Shown here one piece after another: positions 35,261 through 49,740 of a stretch of DNA of 64,000 nt. Below the pieces are notes generated by a model. The model was given only the letters and a program-made list of their open reading frames with translations. It had not been told where the DNA came from and made no database searches. The number at the start of each line of letters is the position of its first letter. The first letter of the stretch is position 1. This DNA comes from Prorocentrum cordatum (lineage: Eukaryota > Sar > Dinophyceae > Prorocentrales > Prorocentraceae): positions 34,781 through 98,780 of the forward strand of contig CAUYUJ010021155.1 in assembly GCA_963575745.1 (NCBI GenBank). Direction: 5' to 3'. The translations under genes were made by a program, and so were the position numbers.

Positions 35261-36662
35261 ACTCCACCGTCTCATTTCCTTTCTTATTTTTAAAAATTGT
35301 ATCTGTTGGCAATAGAATATTAATAAGCCAACAGATTGATACAATTTTTATTAAAATAAAGAAAGGAAATAATTCATTTTCAAGAATAAATTTAATTAAT
35401 AATAATTTGTTGTAAAGACAAGAATAAAAGAAAACACAAATTATTAATTAAATTTTTCTTTAAGAAAATGAATTAATGGACAGGAGAATAATAGAAATCA
35501 AAAAAGAAAAGAAAATTAATTATTATTCGTGCTCACAAGAGAGAGATCTCGCACGATAATTAATTTCTTTCTTTTTTGTATTTCATCTCCTGTCCGTCTC
35601 TTAACCAATTTTTCTTAATCATTTTTCCTTGGCAACAATCAATTATTAACCGCCAAGAAAAAGAAAAGAGTGAGCGAATGCTTTCCAAGCTGATGCTTGA
35701 TTCGCTCTTTTGCTCTTTTCTTTGGGCGGTTAATATTGTTGCCAAGAAATGATTATAAGAAAAATGTTAAGAGACGATCCGCTGTCAATAAAAAAGAAAA
35801 TGTGGAAAAGAATGAATTGATCGCACATTTTCTTTCAGAAGCGATCATTCTTTTCCAATTGCATTTTCTTTTTTACAGCGGATCATGAAAGCGGAGCTAC
35901 AGCGGAAAGCAATCTTGACCTCTGAGATCCTTGATCTGTCGTGCCATCACGATCAACGTGCACGACAAGGATCTCAGGATCAAGATTCCCGCTGTAGCTT
36001 AACCGCTTTCATCATCTGGAAAATGAGATTTGATAATGCCAAGACAATCGATTCTCTGATGATGGCTTACTCACGAGCTTACAGCTCAGCCATCATTAAC
36101 GAGAGAATCGATCCTTGGCATCAAATATTTTCCAGATGATCCGCTCGTAAACTCCTTACAAGAAAAGGATTATGAAAAAGAATAGTGCGATCGTTTACGA
36201 TCATTCTTTTTCAAATCCATTTTCTTGTAAGAGTCGAGCGGATCTATTTTCATTTTTAAATAATTTCCTCTCTTGAATGTGATCTGATCTGAGGATCAAT
36301 TGTGATCACATTCAATAAGAGAGGAAAATTATTTTTTAAAAATGAAAATTCCTGGGCCTGATCGATACAGCAGGAAGCCGGAAGCCGGAAGTTCTTCACT
36401 TGAATCTTGGATTTCATCACATTGATCGCATGGTCTGATCGCAAAGGAATTATTTCTTGTCTTTAAGATGCGATCAGACGTTTATGCGATCAATGTGTTA
36501 AAGAAATCCAAGAAATCCAAGTGTTCTTTAAAGAGCTTCCTGAGGCTTCCATTGGCTTCCTTTTCATTCTCTGGAATTTTCTTTGAAGTCATCATTGGAT
36601 CAGGAATTAATAACTTTCATTTCTTTCCTTTGCAATCAATCTTCTCCTGAGCACTCATGCTC

Positions 36663-38143
<1,481 letters not shown>

Positions 38144-38912
38144 TTTCTTTCTCTTGTTTGATCCACAAGGAGATCTTTGATTTCACAGAGAATATTCTTT
38201 TCTTGTAATCACTTATAATAAAAAATTGTATTTGAAAATTAATTTCTTGGAAAAGAGAATCCAATATTTTCTTGTTATTAAAAATTAATTAATCAAATGC
38301 CTTTTTCTTTTTCATTTGATTAATAATTAATTTTTAATAAGAAAATATTTCTGGATTCCAATTTTCCAAATTAATTTTCAAAAAGAAGAAAATTGGCAAT
38401 CTTGAATTCCTTTCTCCCCGGCCATTGATCACATTAAAGAGAAAAAGAAAACTCAATTCGTTGAAACGAGTGCTGAGGCACTTGATTTCTTTTTCTCTTT
38501 ATTGTGATGGGCGGGAAGGGAATTCCCAAATCATTTTTCTTCTACGATCACGACATTAATCCCTTATTTTTTTCTCTGTCTTTAAACTGTTGACCTCAAA
38601 TGAAAGAAAAGTGAACGGTCAACAGTTTAAAAGAGAAAAAATAAGTGTGTCGTGATCATTGCCCGGTTGAAGAAAAGTTTGATGGCAACTCTCCGTGCCT
38701 CAGCACTTGCCATCGTCTCAAAACTTTTCTTTTAACAACCGGTCAATACATTTCCTTTCATAAGAGAAATAAAAAGAGAATCTACACGAAGAGTCTGTCA
38801 ATCGTTCACAGAGAAAAAAGATGACGATTGACTCTTCGTTTGCTTCTCTTAATTTCTCTTATAATAGAAAGGAAATGTCCAAGAGTCGATAGTTGGCGGA
38901 GCATATGATTAG

Positions 38913-38962
38913 TGTGATGGCCATTGAGCTGAGGCTCAGTCCTGCGGACCTTGATGGCCACA
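38913..38962. repeat. Double-hairpin module
   Basis: Closing stem GTGATGGCCA/TGATGGCCAC (imperfect) encloses TGAGCTGAGGCTCA and GTCCTGCGGAC. Confidence 0.65.
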
Positions 38963-40219
38963 CTATCATGCTCACGCCATCGACTCTTGGAAAGGAAACG
39001 ATCATCGTCCAGAGACAGCCTCGGCATTAACATTTTTCTTTCATTAATGAAAGAGATTATGAAAGAAAAATAGCTGCCGAGGCTTATGTCTCTTGACGAG
39101 TCGTTTCCTTTCTTTTCTGTGTCAATTAACCGGTGAAGAAATGAAGAGCTTACGATGGCCTGTAGGCCAGCTCTTCATTCACCGGTTAATGCTTAGGCTG
39201 ACACAGGAAAGGAAACACGTTTCGAATCAATAATCAAAAGACAAAAAGTAAATTACAAATGGAAAATTTTTCTTTATTAATCATCAGATTAATAATTTTC
39301 CATAATTTACTTTTTATTTTCTTTTGATTATTGAAAACGGGTTTCGATCCACCTATCAAAGGTGGATCCATGATGGCGGTCTTAAAGAAAGAGACCATTG
39401 ATCGAGCAGATAAAAGAAATTATAAGGGAAAGCTCGATCTTCTCTTTCTTTACCGCCATCATCATCCAGTGTAATCAACTGCCTGTCCATACGGTGGAGC
39501 AAGCTTATCAAAGGAATTATAAGAATCTTGCTTGCTCCACCGGATGTTAGGACAGGCATTACACTGGATGGAAAGGAATCCATGCCGGCATTAGCAATCT
39601 TTCTTTTCCGCTCTTATTGAAAAGGAAATGTGCTGAGGCACCAATCGCAGATTGATTTCCTTTTCAAGAGCGGGAAAGCTTGCACCGGCATGAATGGTTT
39701 CCTTTCGACAGGTGATTAAGTTAAAGAAAAGAAAAATTTAAAATTTCTTTCATGTGCTCGTAAGAGAGCGAATGCTCGCACATGAAATTTAAATTTTCTT
39801 TTCTTTAACTTTATAATCACCTGTCCTTTCCTGTGATTAATCTGCTGCGGACGATTAATGTGAACTCCTTTTGTGCTTCAGCACGAGTTCACATGTCCGC
39901 AGAAGCAGATTAATGCGCTGAAGCGCCACAGGAAAGCATTTTCTTAAAGAAAATGAAAAATAAGAGACGCACTGAATCAGTCTTGATCTGAAGATCAAAT
40001 AGAAGGACTGATTCCGTCTCTTATTCATTTTCTTTAAGAAAATGATGAGGGCTCCACTATCCGCTTCCTGTTCTTTCCTGTGGGCCTTCAGTCCTTTTCC
40101 TTTACAAGAACAGGCCCACAGGATCAAAGAACATAAGGAAGCGGATGACAGTGGTGAGCCCTCATGAATCCAGTCCAGCTCTTATTATGCCTCCACAGAT
40201 CCTTTTCTTTCTCTTAATC

Positions 40220-40260
40220 CTTTGTGGGCATCGAAGATGCATCCTTCAGGATCCACAAAG
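40220..40260. repeat. Double-hairpin module
   Basis: Closing stem CTTTGTGG/CCACAAAG encloses GCATCGAAGATGC and ATCCTTCAGGAT. The module at 50,428-50,465 has the same two types in the opposite order. Confidence 0.75.
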
Positions 40261-41137
40261 GAAGATAAAGAAAAAGAAGGATCTGATGAGGAGGCATAAT
40301 CTGTTATGAGCTGGACAGGATTCGATGGACGATTGTAAAGAAAGAGCTCCGCAAAGGAAAATCGCTCTTTCTAATCGTCCATCATTTCCTTTATCTAACC
40401 GTGTGTAATAACCTTCTTTTCCTTTTCTCTTTCATTCAAGAAAGAGGGAAAAGAAGTTACACACGGTGATAAAGGAAATAGCAGCTGCAGCTGCCGTCTC
40501 TCAACCTTCTCTTGAAAGAAAGAAACGAATGAGACGCTAATTCTCTCTTGCTTCAGCAAGCAGCGTCTCATTAATGCTCGTTTCTTTCTTTTAATAAGAG
40601 AAGGTGCTTGAGAGACGATTTCCTTTCCATCATCAGCAATCTTTGCTCACATGCATCCGTCCTCTGGTTCTTTCTCGTGCTTGCGCACATTTCTTTAAGA
40701 GAAAGAACCGGACGGATGCGAGCAAAGATGATGATGGAAAAGGAAATGCAGCGAAGCTGCGAGCACACGATCTCTTCAGGAAGACAAATTTTCATTTCTT
40801 TTTCTTTTAAAAGAAAATATGAAAATTGTCTTCCAGAAGATTGATCGATCGTGTGCTCCTTTCCTGTGAACGCATTGATGGACCGGTTAGACAGAAGCAA
40901 GCGAACGATTCATTCTTCATCAGCTTAAAGCTGACGTTCGCTTGATCTTCTGTCTGTTAACCGGTCTATCATCAATCGTTACAGGAAAGCACATTTTCTT
41001 AGAAAAATATCAATCACCCTGTGCACCGTTCCTTTACTTTTCTTTTTAAATAATCTGATGGGTGCACAGGTTGATATTTTTCTTAAAAGAAAATGTGGAT
41101 TCCTGGCTTCTATTATTTTCTTTCAATAATGTCCGAT

Positions 41138-41177
41138 CGTCTGTCAAGCTGAAGCTTGGGCCTGCAGGCCACAGACG
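41138..41177. repeat. Double-hairpin module
   Basis: Closing stem CGTCTGT/ACAGACG encloses CAAGCTGAAGCTTG and GGCCTGCAGGCC. Confidence 0.75.
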
Positions 41178-42426
41178 ATTGATTCGGACATATTGATAAG
41201 AAAATAATGCCAGGAATCGAATGGCGGTTAAGCACCTGTCCGTGGAACGATCTTAATCGTGTTCATCCACGGACATAGGAAAGGTGCTTAGGAACCGCCA
41301 TTCAATCAGGAGGCTTCAAAACATCTTCAAGATGTTGCCTCCTGATCCACTGGCGGTTTAAAAGAAGCTCGGCCGGCATTTCCTGAAGAAATGATTAATC
41401 CGGCCGGTAAGCTTCTCTCTACCGCCAGTGGAATCCACACGCTCGCACTATCAAAAAAGAAAGTAGGATCGTGATCGTTTGCTCGCACACAATAAAAAAG
41501 AAAACGAGCAAACTATGATCACGATCACTTTCTTTCTTTTGATAGGCAATCAGCGTGTGGATTTGATGGCTGCCTATTACCTGTCTTGATCTGTTGGCTC
41601 ATCATTAACATGGTGGCAAGATCCTCAAGATCTTATCGAGCCACCATATGATGAGCCAAAAGAAAGATCAAAGACAGGATCAGGCCAGCCATCAATTCAG
41701 CGGAGCTCCAAAGAAAGGATTCCAGAGGCTCACGAAAATCCCTTTCTCTTAATAAGAGTGAGCCTCTGTGGAATCCATCGCTCCGCTGAATTATCCCCGG
41801 GCATCAAGAATTCTTTCATTCTGATAATGAAAAATAGAATTCTTGATAATGATCCCGGGGATAAAATTCATTTTTAATAAAAGTTGTTCTGGACGGTTCG
41901 AAGAGCTGTGCCGCAGCACTTTTAAGAGCTCTTCTTGGCAACCGTCCGATGGAACAACTTTTCTTAGAAAAAATGAATTTTGCTTTCCTTTTCTTTTATA
42001 AAAATTAAATATGTGGACTTGATTACCATCAATTATTGTCCACAGAATATTTAATTTTTTATAAAAGAATAAAGGAAAGCCTTGGGACAATCGTACCTTC
42101 ACTCTTCTTCTTCTTTTTGTGGTCCTTAATGATGGCAGATAAGGAAAGATAAAGAAACGCCATCATTAATTTGGACCACAAAGAAGAGAAGAGAGTGAGG
42201 ACGAGTCCCAAGATTCATTTTCCTGAAAAGAAATTTGCGTTTGAATAATAGACACGAGATTAAAGTCATCTTCAGGATGACCTCGTGTCTTTCAAACGCA
42301 TTTCTTTTCCTTCATCAGGAGCAAATTCCTTTCTTTTTTCACTTTCTTGTGAGCTCCACTCTTCCCTCTTATGAGCTCACAGTAAAGAAAGTGAAAGAGA
42401 AAGAATTTGATGATCTCCTGATGATG

Positions 42427-42684
42427 AAGAACCTGTTATTATTACCTTGGCTAATAGAGCCACAAATATAATCTTGACTGCTAATGAATTATTAACCGTT
42501 AACGGTTAACAGTCAAGATTTGTGGCTCGCCAAGGATAACAGGTTCTTGAATCCCAAGATCTCCTATGAAAGGATTCTGATGGCACCTCCATGTCGGCTC
42601 ATCTCTTAACTTCTTTTTTAATGCCGACATGGAGATAGATGCCATCAATAGAATCCTTTCATTTCTTGGAGATCTTGTGGATTC
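42427..42684. repeat. Two hairpins that enclose the rRNA fragment
   Basis: The first hairpin (42,427-42,548) pairs AAGAACCTG with CAGGTTCTT and has TTAACCGTTAACGGTTAA at its loop. The second (42,549-42,684) pairs GAATCC with GGATTC and TCCATGTCGGC with GCCGACATGGA. The rRNA match uses the right arm of the first and the left arm of the second. Confidence 0.85.
42520..42603 (+). rRNA. LSU rRNA domain V fragment, copy 2 (partial)
   Basis: Contains GGATAACAGG (42,533-42,542), CCCAAGATCTCCTATGAAAG and TGGCACCTCCATGTCGG followed by CTCATC (ending 42,603), in the order and spacing of the peptidyl-transferase ring of large-subunit rRNA. The GGATAACAGG block includes the catalytic-centre adenosines. 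It keeps CCCAAGA, as in bacterial rRNA, so it appears better preserved than copy 1. One base in CTCGATGTCGG is C instead of G in both copies. The conserved continuation after CTCATC is replaced by hairpin sequence, so this is either a very short natural fragment or a truncated one. Confidence 0.8.
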
Positions 42685-43260
42685 CCTGTCTCTTTCATTC
42701 TTTCTTTTAAAAAATAATAAATTTGTAAACACATATTTCTTTCAGAAATTACAAATTTAATTATTTTTTAAATAAAGAAAGAATCAAAGAAAGAGACAGG
42801 ATCAGGAAAATGCATTTTCTTTTCTTTATTTAACCGTTGACGGATTTAATTCCTTTCTTAAAAGAAAAAGTAAAAGAAGAAAGGAATTACCGTCAACGGT
42901 TAAAGAATAAAGAAAAGAAGATTTTCCTGATATTTTCCTTTTATTCTTTAATTTTTTATTTATGAAAAGTAAATTATCGATTGGTCGGACATTTGTCTTC
43001 TTATTTTTATTCTGTCCGACCAATCATTTACTTTTCAAATAAAAATTTAAGATAAGGAAAAGGAATCATATTATTATTTTATTTTATTTTCTATTTCTTT
43101 TCCAAATTCTTTATTTTAATTTTAATTAATGATTGAAAATCATTTTCTTAATTAAAATAAAAATAAAAAATGAATTTGGAAAAAAGAAAAATAGAAAATT
43201 TAAAAATAAATATAATAATAGATGATTGTTGACATTACATTATTTTCTTCTTGATTCCTC
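42685..43260. repeat. Hairpins between the rRNA fragment and cob copy 2
   Basis: No gene is visible. These are the inverted counterparts of the hairpins at 14,374-14,999. Confidence 0.75.
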
Positions 43261-44415
43261 TTATTTTCTCCCACTCTTTCTCTTTATTTGGAGCTTATTA
43301 GAAAATAATTTAATGAAGAGCTCCAAATAAGAGAAAGGAGAAAATAAGATACACATAAGAAGAAAATAATAATGTAATGTCAAGATACGACCATAAGATA
43401 GAAACTTCTCTTGAGGGAATTGAGCACCTATCCAAAGAAAAGAAAGAACCAGAAGAAAGATATAAGATTTTGAAAGAGAAAAACCATTATTATTTAAGAG
43501 ACAGAAAGTTGTTAGATTTCTAATTTCTCCAAAGAAAAAGAAAGTAAAGATAGAAGTTAATAACATTATGAATCCTGCATTTTTGTTGGGAACAGCTTTT
43601 AACATAGCATATTTGCATAGGAAATACCATTCAGGTACTATATGTAAAGGAGTAAGTAATCCAGAAACTTCTAATGCATTATCTGGATGTGAGAAAGAAG
43701 AGATGTGAAAATGAGTTTGAAGAAGATATAGACAGAGAATTAGAATGAAACCAAAGAAATCTTTAAGAAAAATGAAAGGGAAAAATGGGATTTTATTATT
43801 TGTTGAATTCCTCAAAGGATTATTAGAAGATAGAAAATGAAGATAAAAAAGATGAATAAAAAGAAAACCACAAAGGATAAATGGGAAGATAAAATGAATG
43901 AGAAAGAACCTCTTCAATGTTGGATAGTAAACATAATGTCCTCCACAAACCCATTCTATTAAAGATGGAAAAGGAGATAATAAATTTGTAATTACTGTAG
44001 CTCCCCAGAAACTCATTTGTCCAAAAGGTAAGACATAACCAATAAATGCTGTAGCCATTAAGAAGAAGAAAAGAAGAATTCCTGAAAACCAAGTAGAAGA
44101 TGAATAAAAGTATGAACCATAATATATAGCTCTTCCAAGATGTAGAAATAGAAATAGAAAGACAAATGATGCTCCAGTAGAATGAAGATAACGTAAACAC
44201 CGTCCATAATAGATTTCTCTAATAAAAAAGAAAATTTGATAATATGCTGAATTAAGATCTTATGTATAATGTAAACCTAAGAAGATTCCTGTGATAATTT
44301 GTAATATAATAGTAATTCCTAATAAAAAACCCAGATTCCAAAAAGAATTAATCTGAAGAGGAAAAGGATATGATTGTAAATGAGATTTCATTAGTAATAC
44401 AAAATATAAATCCAT
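43261..44415 (-). CDS. cob: Apocytochrome b, copy 2, with internal TAA and lost stop
   Basis: Inverted copy of cob. Codon 52 is TAA at 44,260-44,262 where copy 1 has TCA (Ser of HYTSDLN), a C-to-A difference. The terminal TAA of copy 1 is AAA here (43,309-43,311), so the frame runs on 16 codons to 43,261. At other positions this copy has the residues expected for dinoflagellate cob where copy 1 does not: Ser in MKSHLQSYP, Pro before TLKRFF, Asp in HPDNALE, Thr in LLTSIF, Ser in KFLSYGR. Conversely it has Lys instead of Gln in LCQYAML. Neither copy is clearly the master. Dinoflagellate mitochondrial transcripts often lack encoded stops and are edited, so it may still be functional. Confidence 0.9.
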
Positions 44416-44895
44416 GTGAACTATTATATTAAATCCTAAGAGCTAGCTTGCAGACGGTTGGTATAACAGTTATTAATCCACCAATTTATAATCCACCCAC
44501 GAGCAGTTTTCCTTTATAATAATCAAATGATATTTGATTTAAAAATAAGATCACATAAATTCTATTTTCTTTTGGACAAGCTTTTTACTGGCAGACAATC
44601 CTTTCTTGTGTTTGATCTCATCCTGAAGATGAGTTCACATCAAACACAATAAAGAAAGGATTATTAGTCTGCCGAGCTTGTCATAAAGAAAATTAAGAAT
44701 TTATTGTGATCGAGGAGGCTCTAAGATCTTCTCTTTATTTTTCATTTGAAAGAAAATTAAAGATTAATAATGAAGATCTTAGAATGGAAGCCTCCTGCTT
44801 TCCTTTTATAATTTGTAAAATTTTGAATAATCTTGGCATGACCTCAGTCAATAACTGCCAAGAATAATTCAAATTTTATCAAATTTTATAAAAGG

Positions 44896-46395
44896 AAAGG
44901 AAAAGAAGTGTTGGGCCGTAATCTCTTTCTCTTTGATTGAAGCGCCCAGCTCTTCAGGAGCTGCCATCTTATTGGCGCTCAATCAATCAAGAGAAAGAGA
45001 AACGGCCATCATTCACTTCTTTTCCTCTCTCTTATTTTCCGTTTCTTTTCCTTCATGAATCGAGAGAGTCAATGAAGACAGAGCTGTCCTAAGGGACTAA
45101 CGATGCTCTGTCTTGACTCTCTCGATAATGAAGGAAAGAAAGGGAAAGCGCATCAGCTCATAAGAGAGAGAGAGTTCCGCTCATGGAAGCATATGCCGGG
45201 TTAATAAGCGTGTCAATCAAAAGAAGATCGAGCATACGAGCGGCTACAGAAAAGAGAAAGGAAAAAGCCTCTCGCTCGATCTTCGGATTGACACACTTTC
45301 CCGGCATATGCCCAAAGAAGTGAGATCACGTGAGCTCTTAATAGTGTCCTGCGGTTACAGACCATGAGACCAAAAATGCCGCAGGACGCTATTAACCCAG
45401 CTCACGGATCGCTTCTTTGGGCGGAACTCTCCTTCCCATGGAATCTTCTCTTCTAAACGGCTGACATAATAACGTTCATCTTACAAACAATTGTTTCTTT
45501 CTTTTCTTTATGAAAAGACAATTGGTTGATGAACGTTTATTATCAGCCGTGAGAAGATTCCTTTCCATTTTCTCTTTATTTGATCGTCACGGACCTCAAG
45601 TCCCGATCAAATAGAAAATGGAAAATGGGAAGGAATTATCAGGAAATCTTTAATTAATTTTATTTTTATATTTTCTTTTTATGAAATTGTAAAAGAAAAT
45701 AAATAAAATTAATGATTTCCTGATCTTCATTTTCATTATTTTCTTATGATAATCGTCTAATCGATGTTTCTTGATTGTAAAGGTGCGAGCCAACAGGCTC
45801 AGACAAGCACCTTTAGGAACCATCGAACGATTATCAAAGAAAAAAGAAAATGAAGGATTCCTGACGTTTTTTAAGAGCTCTTTCATTCTCCCATGCTCTC
45901 TCTTGTCTTTTCTTCTTTGAAGAGAGAGCGGGAGAATGAGAGCTCTTAATGTCAGGAATCTGAACGAGCTGTCATCATCACTGGCAACATCATTCTCACT
46001 TCTGCGCACATTTGCTTTCCTTTTTAATAAATGTGCGATTGAAGAAGTGAGATTGATGCCAGCGATATGATGACATATGCTCGTTCTTGATTCCTTCTCC
46101 ACCTTCCAACTTCTCTTCTTTTAAGGAAATGAAAGTTATGTCGTGAGCAAAAGAATAAAAAGAAAAGAGAATTATTGCTCACGAGTTAATAACTTTCATT
46201 TCTTAAAAGGGAAGATTGGGAAGGTGGAGAAAGGAATAATGGCGGCTAAAGAAATCGAGCTCTTCCTGATTCTGTCCGGTCCAATCTTTGCTTTCTTTAA
46301 ACGAGCGGTCACTCAGGACATTAGTCGCTCGTTGAAAGCAAAAGTTGGACCGGACATTGAATCTGGAATCTGAGCTCGTATATCTGCCGCCATTG
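44896..46395. repeat. Non-coding tract of nested hairpins
   Basis: No gene is supported. Examples are 45,061-45,124 (CGAGAGAGTCAA facing TTGACTCTCTCG) and 45,189-45,312 (closed by GCATATGCCGGG/CCCGGCATATGC). Confidence 0.8.
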
Positions 46396-48329
46396 TCATT
46401 TTCTTTTTCAATCATTGATTGTATCTCAGGAAAAGCTTTTATTATTTTCTTTTTTACTGCTGGCATCAGCTCACTGATAAGTAAGCCAGCAGTTAATCAA
46501 AAAGAAAATTAAGCTTTTCCTTCAGAGATCCATCCATGATAAAAGAAAATGCATTTTCATAAGAAAGATAATTTTTATTAATAATTAATTTGTAAATTTC
46601 CTATTTCTTTTTTACAAATTAATTAATAAAAAATATTCTTTCTTGAAAATGTGTTCAGCGGATCTTCCTGATGAAGATTGAGCCCTCAGGCTCACCGCTG
46701 AACGTCTCTCAACCAACCTTCTCTTCTTAAAGAAAGAATGAAACGAATGTTCCAGAGAAGCAAGTTCTTCAGGAACTTAAGAGAGCGTCTCTAACTTTCG
46801 TTTCATTTCTTTCTAAAGAGAAGGTATTGAAAGGTTGAGAGACAGGACGCTACTGGAGATCGTATCAATAATGACCGCAGAGATTCTTTTGGAGAAGCGG
46901 TCATGATACGATCGTAGCGTCCTCTTTCTTGTAGGCGCTTAAGCGCTTGATCGAGGAGCCCTCAAGGCTTCTCCCTCGATCAACTACAAGAAAGGAATCC
47001 AACATCTTCATTTTTTATCTTCATTTTTATTATAATCCAGCATTATTTTGTTCCCCTCTCCTAAGCTGGATTATAAAAATGAAGAAAAAATGAATGACTG
47101 TTGGATTCAGGAGCTCAAATTATTCTCTTTCTTTAAAAGAAAAGTGGAGAACGGAACGAAGCTGATCAGCCATAGGCTGGCTCTGTGGAGCATCATCTTC
47201 GTGACAATCCGTTCTCCGATCACTTTTCTTATAGAAAGAGAATTATTGAGAGCTCCTGGATGGATTTCTTATTTTCTTTTTAATATCTTGTCATCAAATA
47301 CGATTGATATCGTGATGACAAGAAAAAAGAAAATAAAAGTGAAATCCATCCATTCTCTTTTTTAAAAAAATATTAAAATTTGATCAAACATTGATTGCCT
47401 TTTTCCTTTTTTCTGTTGGCAATCAATGATCAAATTTTAATAATATTTTTTCTAAAAAAAGAGAATGTTTTCCTGACCTTCTTTTAACTTTTCCTCATTT
47501 ATTGTGTTTAATGGTCAGCCCTCATCTTTTCATAAGCTGACCATCATTAATCACAATCAAGAGAGAAAAGTTAACGGTCAGGAAAAAGATCACGATTTAA
47601 CCTCTCTTATTTTCTTTCTTACAAATGATCCCACATGTTGGCACAACAGATAAGAAATAATAGCCAACAGGTGGTTTGATCATTTGTAAAAAGAAAGAAA
47701 AATATTAGAGGAATCGTGATCTTATGATGGCACATCTATTTCAATCAATCCTTCCGTCTCTGAGCTTCTTTTATTTAATGGCGGACATACAATAAAGCAG
47801 GAAATAATCCGCCATTAAATGAAGCTCAGAGGAAGGAATTGCTTGAAAAGATGTATGCCATCGTCTCTTAATCACCTTGTGCGGACATAATAATAAAGAG
47901 AAAAGGAATAGTCCGCACGTGATTAAGAGACAGATCCAGCAATCGCATCAGGCGATCAAGATTTAATTATTTTTCTCTTTATTAATGAACGCACAAGGAA
48001 AAGAGAATGAGTGCGGTCATAAAGAGAAAAATTAAATCTTGTGCTGGATCTCTTTCCCGCTATCAACAATTAATATTAAATTTCAATTAAGAGAAAAGAA
48101 TGATTGAAATTTAATTAATTGTTGGTAGAAAGCGGGAAAGGTCCTGGCTGAAAGAAAAACGATTAATCACTTTCATGTTGACGGCTAATAAAGGAAAAGA
48201 AAAGACATGCCGTCAACAAGTGATTAATCTTTTCTTTCATTAGCCAGGACATGATCCACGGTACGATCTTCTTTACTTTTATCTGTTGGCTCAGCCTGAA
48301 GCTGACGTGTACGTGCCAACAGATTGATA
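46396..48329. repeat. Large inverted repeat A, right copy
   Basis: Reverse complement of 1-1,937, hairpin sequence throughout, including the TGTAG double-hairpin module at 46,928-46,990. Non-coding. Confidence 0.9.
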
Positions 48330-49689
48330 AAAGAAAATGAAGACGTACCACGTGGATCATATGATAGGCACTGTGAAGAAACGATTGTCTCTTGATCCAG
48401 CACAAAAAAGAAAGGAAGCTGGATCGACAATCGTACAGTGCCTATCATCATCTCTTGACTCTTATCACCATTATTATGTGGCCTTCTCTTTCTGTCTCTT
48501 AATGGGCCACATAATATTGATGGTGATAAGACGCCTTCAGGCGGTCAATAGATGCATCAGCCATTAACAGAAATTCTTCATTCTCCATCATTTTTCTTTT
48601 ATCAAATTAAGAAAAATAAAGATGGAGAATGAATTTCTGTTATTAATGGCTGATGTGAGCATAATTTTCCCTGTCTTTTCCATGACCGTTCCATCGTGAG
48701 TGTTTGTCCGTTACAGGAACTCTTTCTTCCAAAGAGACGGACAAACTTAAAACTCACGATGTCAAGAACGGTCATTAAGGAAAAGAATAAAGGGAAAATT
48801 AGCTCATTCACATTTTATAAAATTTAATTTTCTTTATGAATGGTCGGTTGATAAAGAAAAGAAAAGACTGACCGACCATTCAATGATAAAGAAAATTAAA
48901 TATAAAATGTGAACACATCATCATTTTCTTTTTCTTCTTATTATTCTCTTGTTTGCTTCTGTTCTTTTCTTCGAAGCAAACTATCAAGAGAATAATTAAT
49001 AAGAAGAAAAAATTATCTGATGATGTTTGAATCCATCGTTGATCTTGCCATCTTTATCTTCTGGAATCTTTGTGTCTTCTTCAATCAATTGCAAAGGGAT
49101 GGAAAGCAATTGATGAAGACACAAAATAAGATTCCAGAAAAGATGGCAGATCGATGGATTCGTTGGGACCAAAGACCTTTGCGATTTTTCTCTTTCTTAG
49201 TGGCGATCAAAGCGCTCACGCTCGCCACTTTAAAGAAAGAGAAGCAAAGGTGGTCCCAACATTCATTTTCTATCAAAGAAAATAAAGAATTCTAATGGTC
49301 AAGAGAAGATAAGCTTTTCTTAAATTTCTTTTGCTTTTCTTATTTCTCTTGACCAAGAATTCTTTTCATTTTCTTAAAGAAAATGAATCCATCACGATTT
49401 CCTATTCCTTTTTTAAAAAGAAAATAAAATAAAATGTTAACCTGATTGTCATCAGTTAAAAGTTAACATTTTATAATTTTCTATTTTAAAAAAGGAAAGG
49501 AATACATCGTGATGGAATTTTCCTTCAATTGAGCTTAATAATTTTCTTTATCTTGTGTGCTTCAGCCAAGGCTGATCATCATATTAGCAAACAAGAAAAG
49601 AAAAGTAAGCTCAATTATAAGAAGGAAAATTATAGCCTTGCCATCACATGGATTCAATTGACCGGGTCTTTTCTCTCTTTATTAGGAGC

Positions 49690-49740
49690 CTGCGGTGGCA
49701 AATCCATCAATCTTCGATTGAGCACTTTATGTGCCCGCAG
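49690..49740. repeat. Double-hairpin module
   Basis: Closing stem CTGCGG/CCGCAG encloses TCAATCTTCGATTGA and GCACTTTATGTGC. These are the same two mini-hairpin types as at 11,276-11,313, with changed loops and an extra spacer before the first. Confidence 0.75.

Larger units (their letters stand above)
33460..36560. repeat. Non-coding tract of nested hairpins
   Basis: No gene is supported. Examples are 35,372-35,474 (ATTCATTTTC facing GAAAATGAAT) and 34,672-34,810 (closed by ATCCAGAGAC/GTGTCTCTGGAT). Double-hairpin modules are at 33,497-33,541, 33,933-33,972 and 35,205-35,260. Confidence 0.8.
38231..42229. repeat. Non-coding tract of nested hairpins
   Basis: No gene is supported. Examples are 41,436-41,564 (closed by CCACACGCT and AGCGTGTGG, with GATCGTGATCGTTTGCTCG mirrored inside) and hairpins at 39,352-39,480 and 40,612-40,745. 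Double-hairpin modules are at 38,913-38,962, 40,220-40,260 and 41,138-41,177. Frames of about 100 codons here mirror each other on both strands and are not genes. Confidence 0.8.
42230..44895. repeat. Inverted repeat C, second copy (carries cob and rRNA fragment)
   Basis: Reverse complement of 12,713-15,380. Both boundaries are sharp: outside 42,230 and 44,895 the flanks are unrelated to those of copy 1. Confidence 0.9.
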
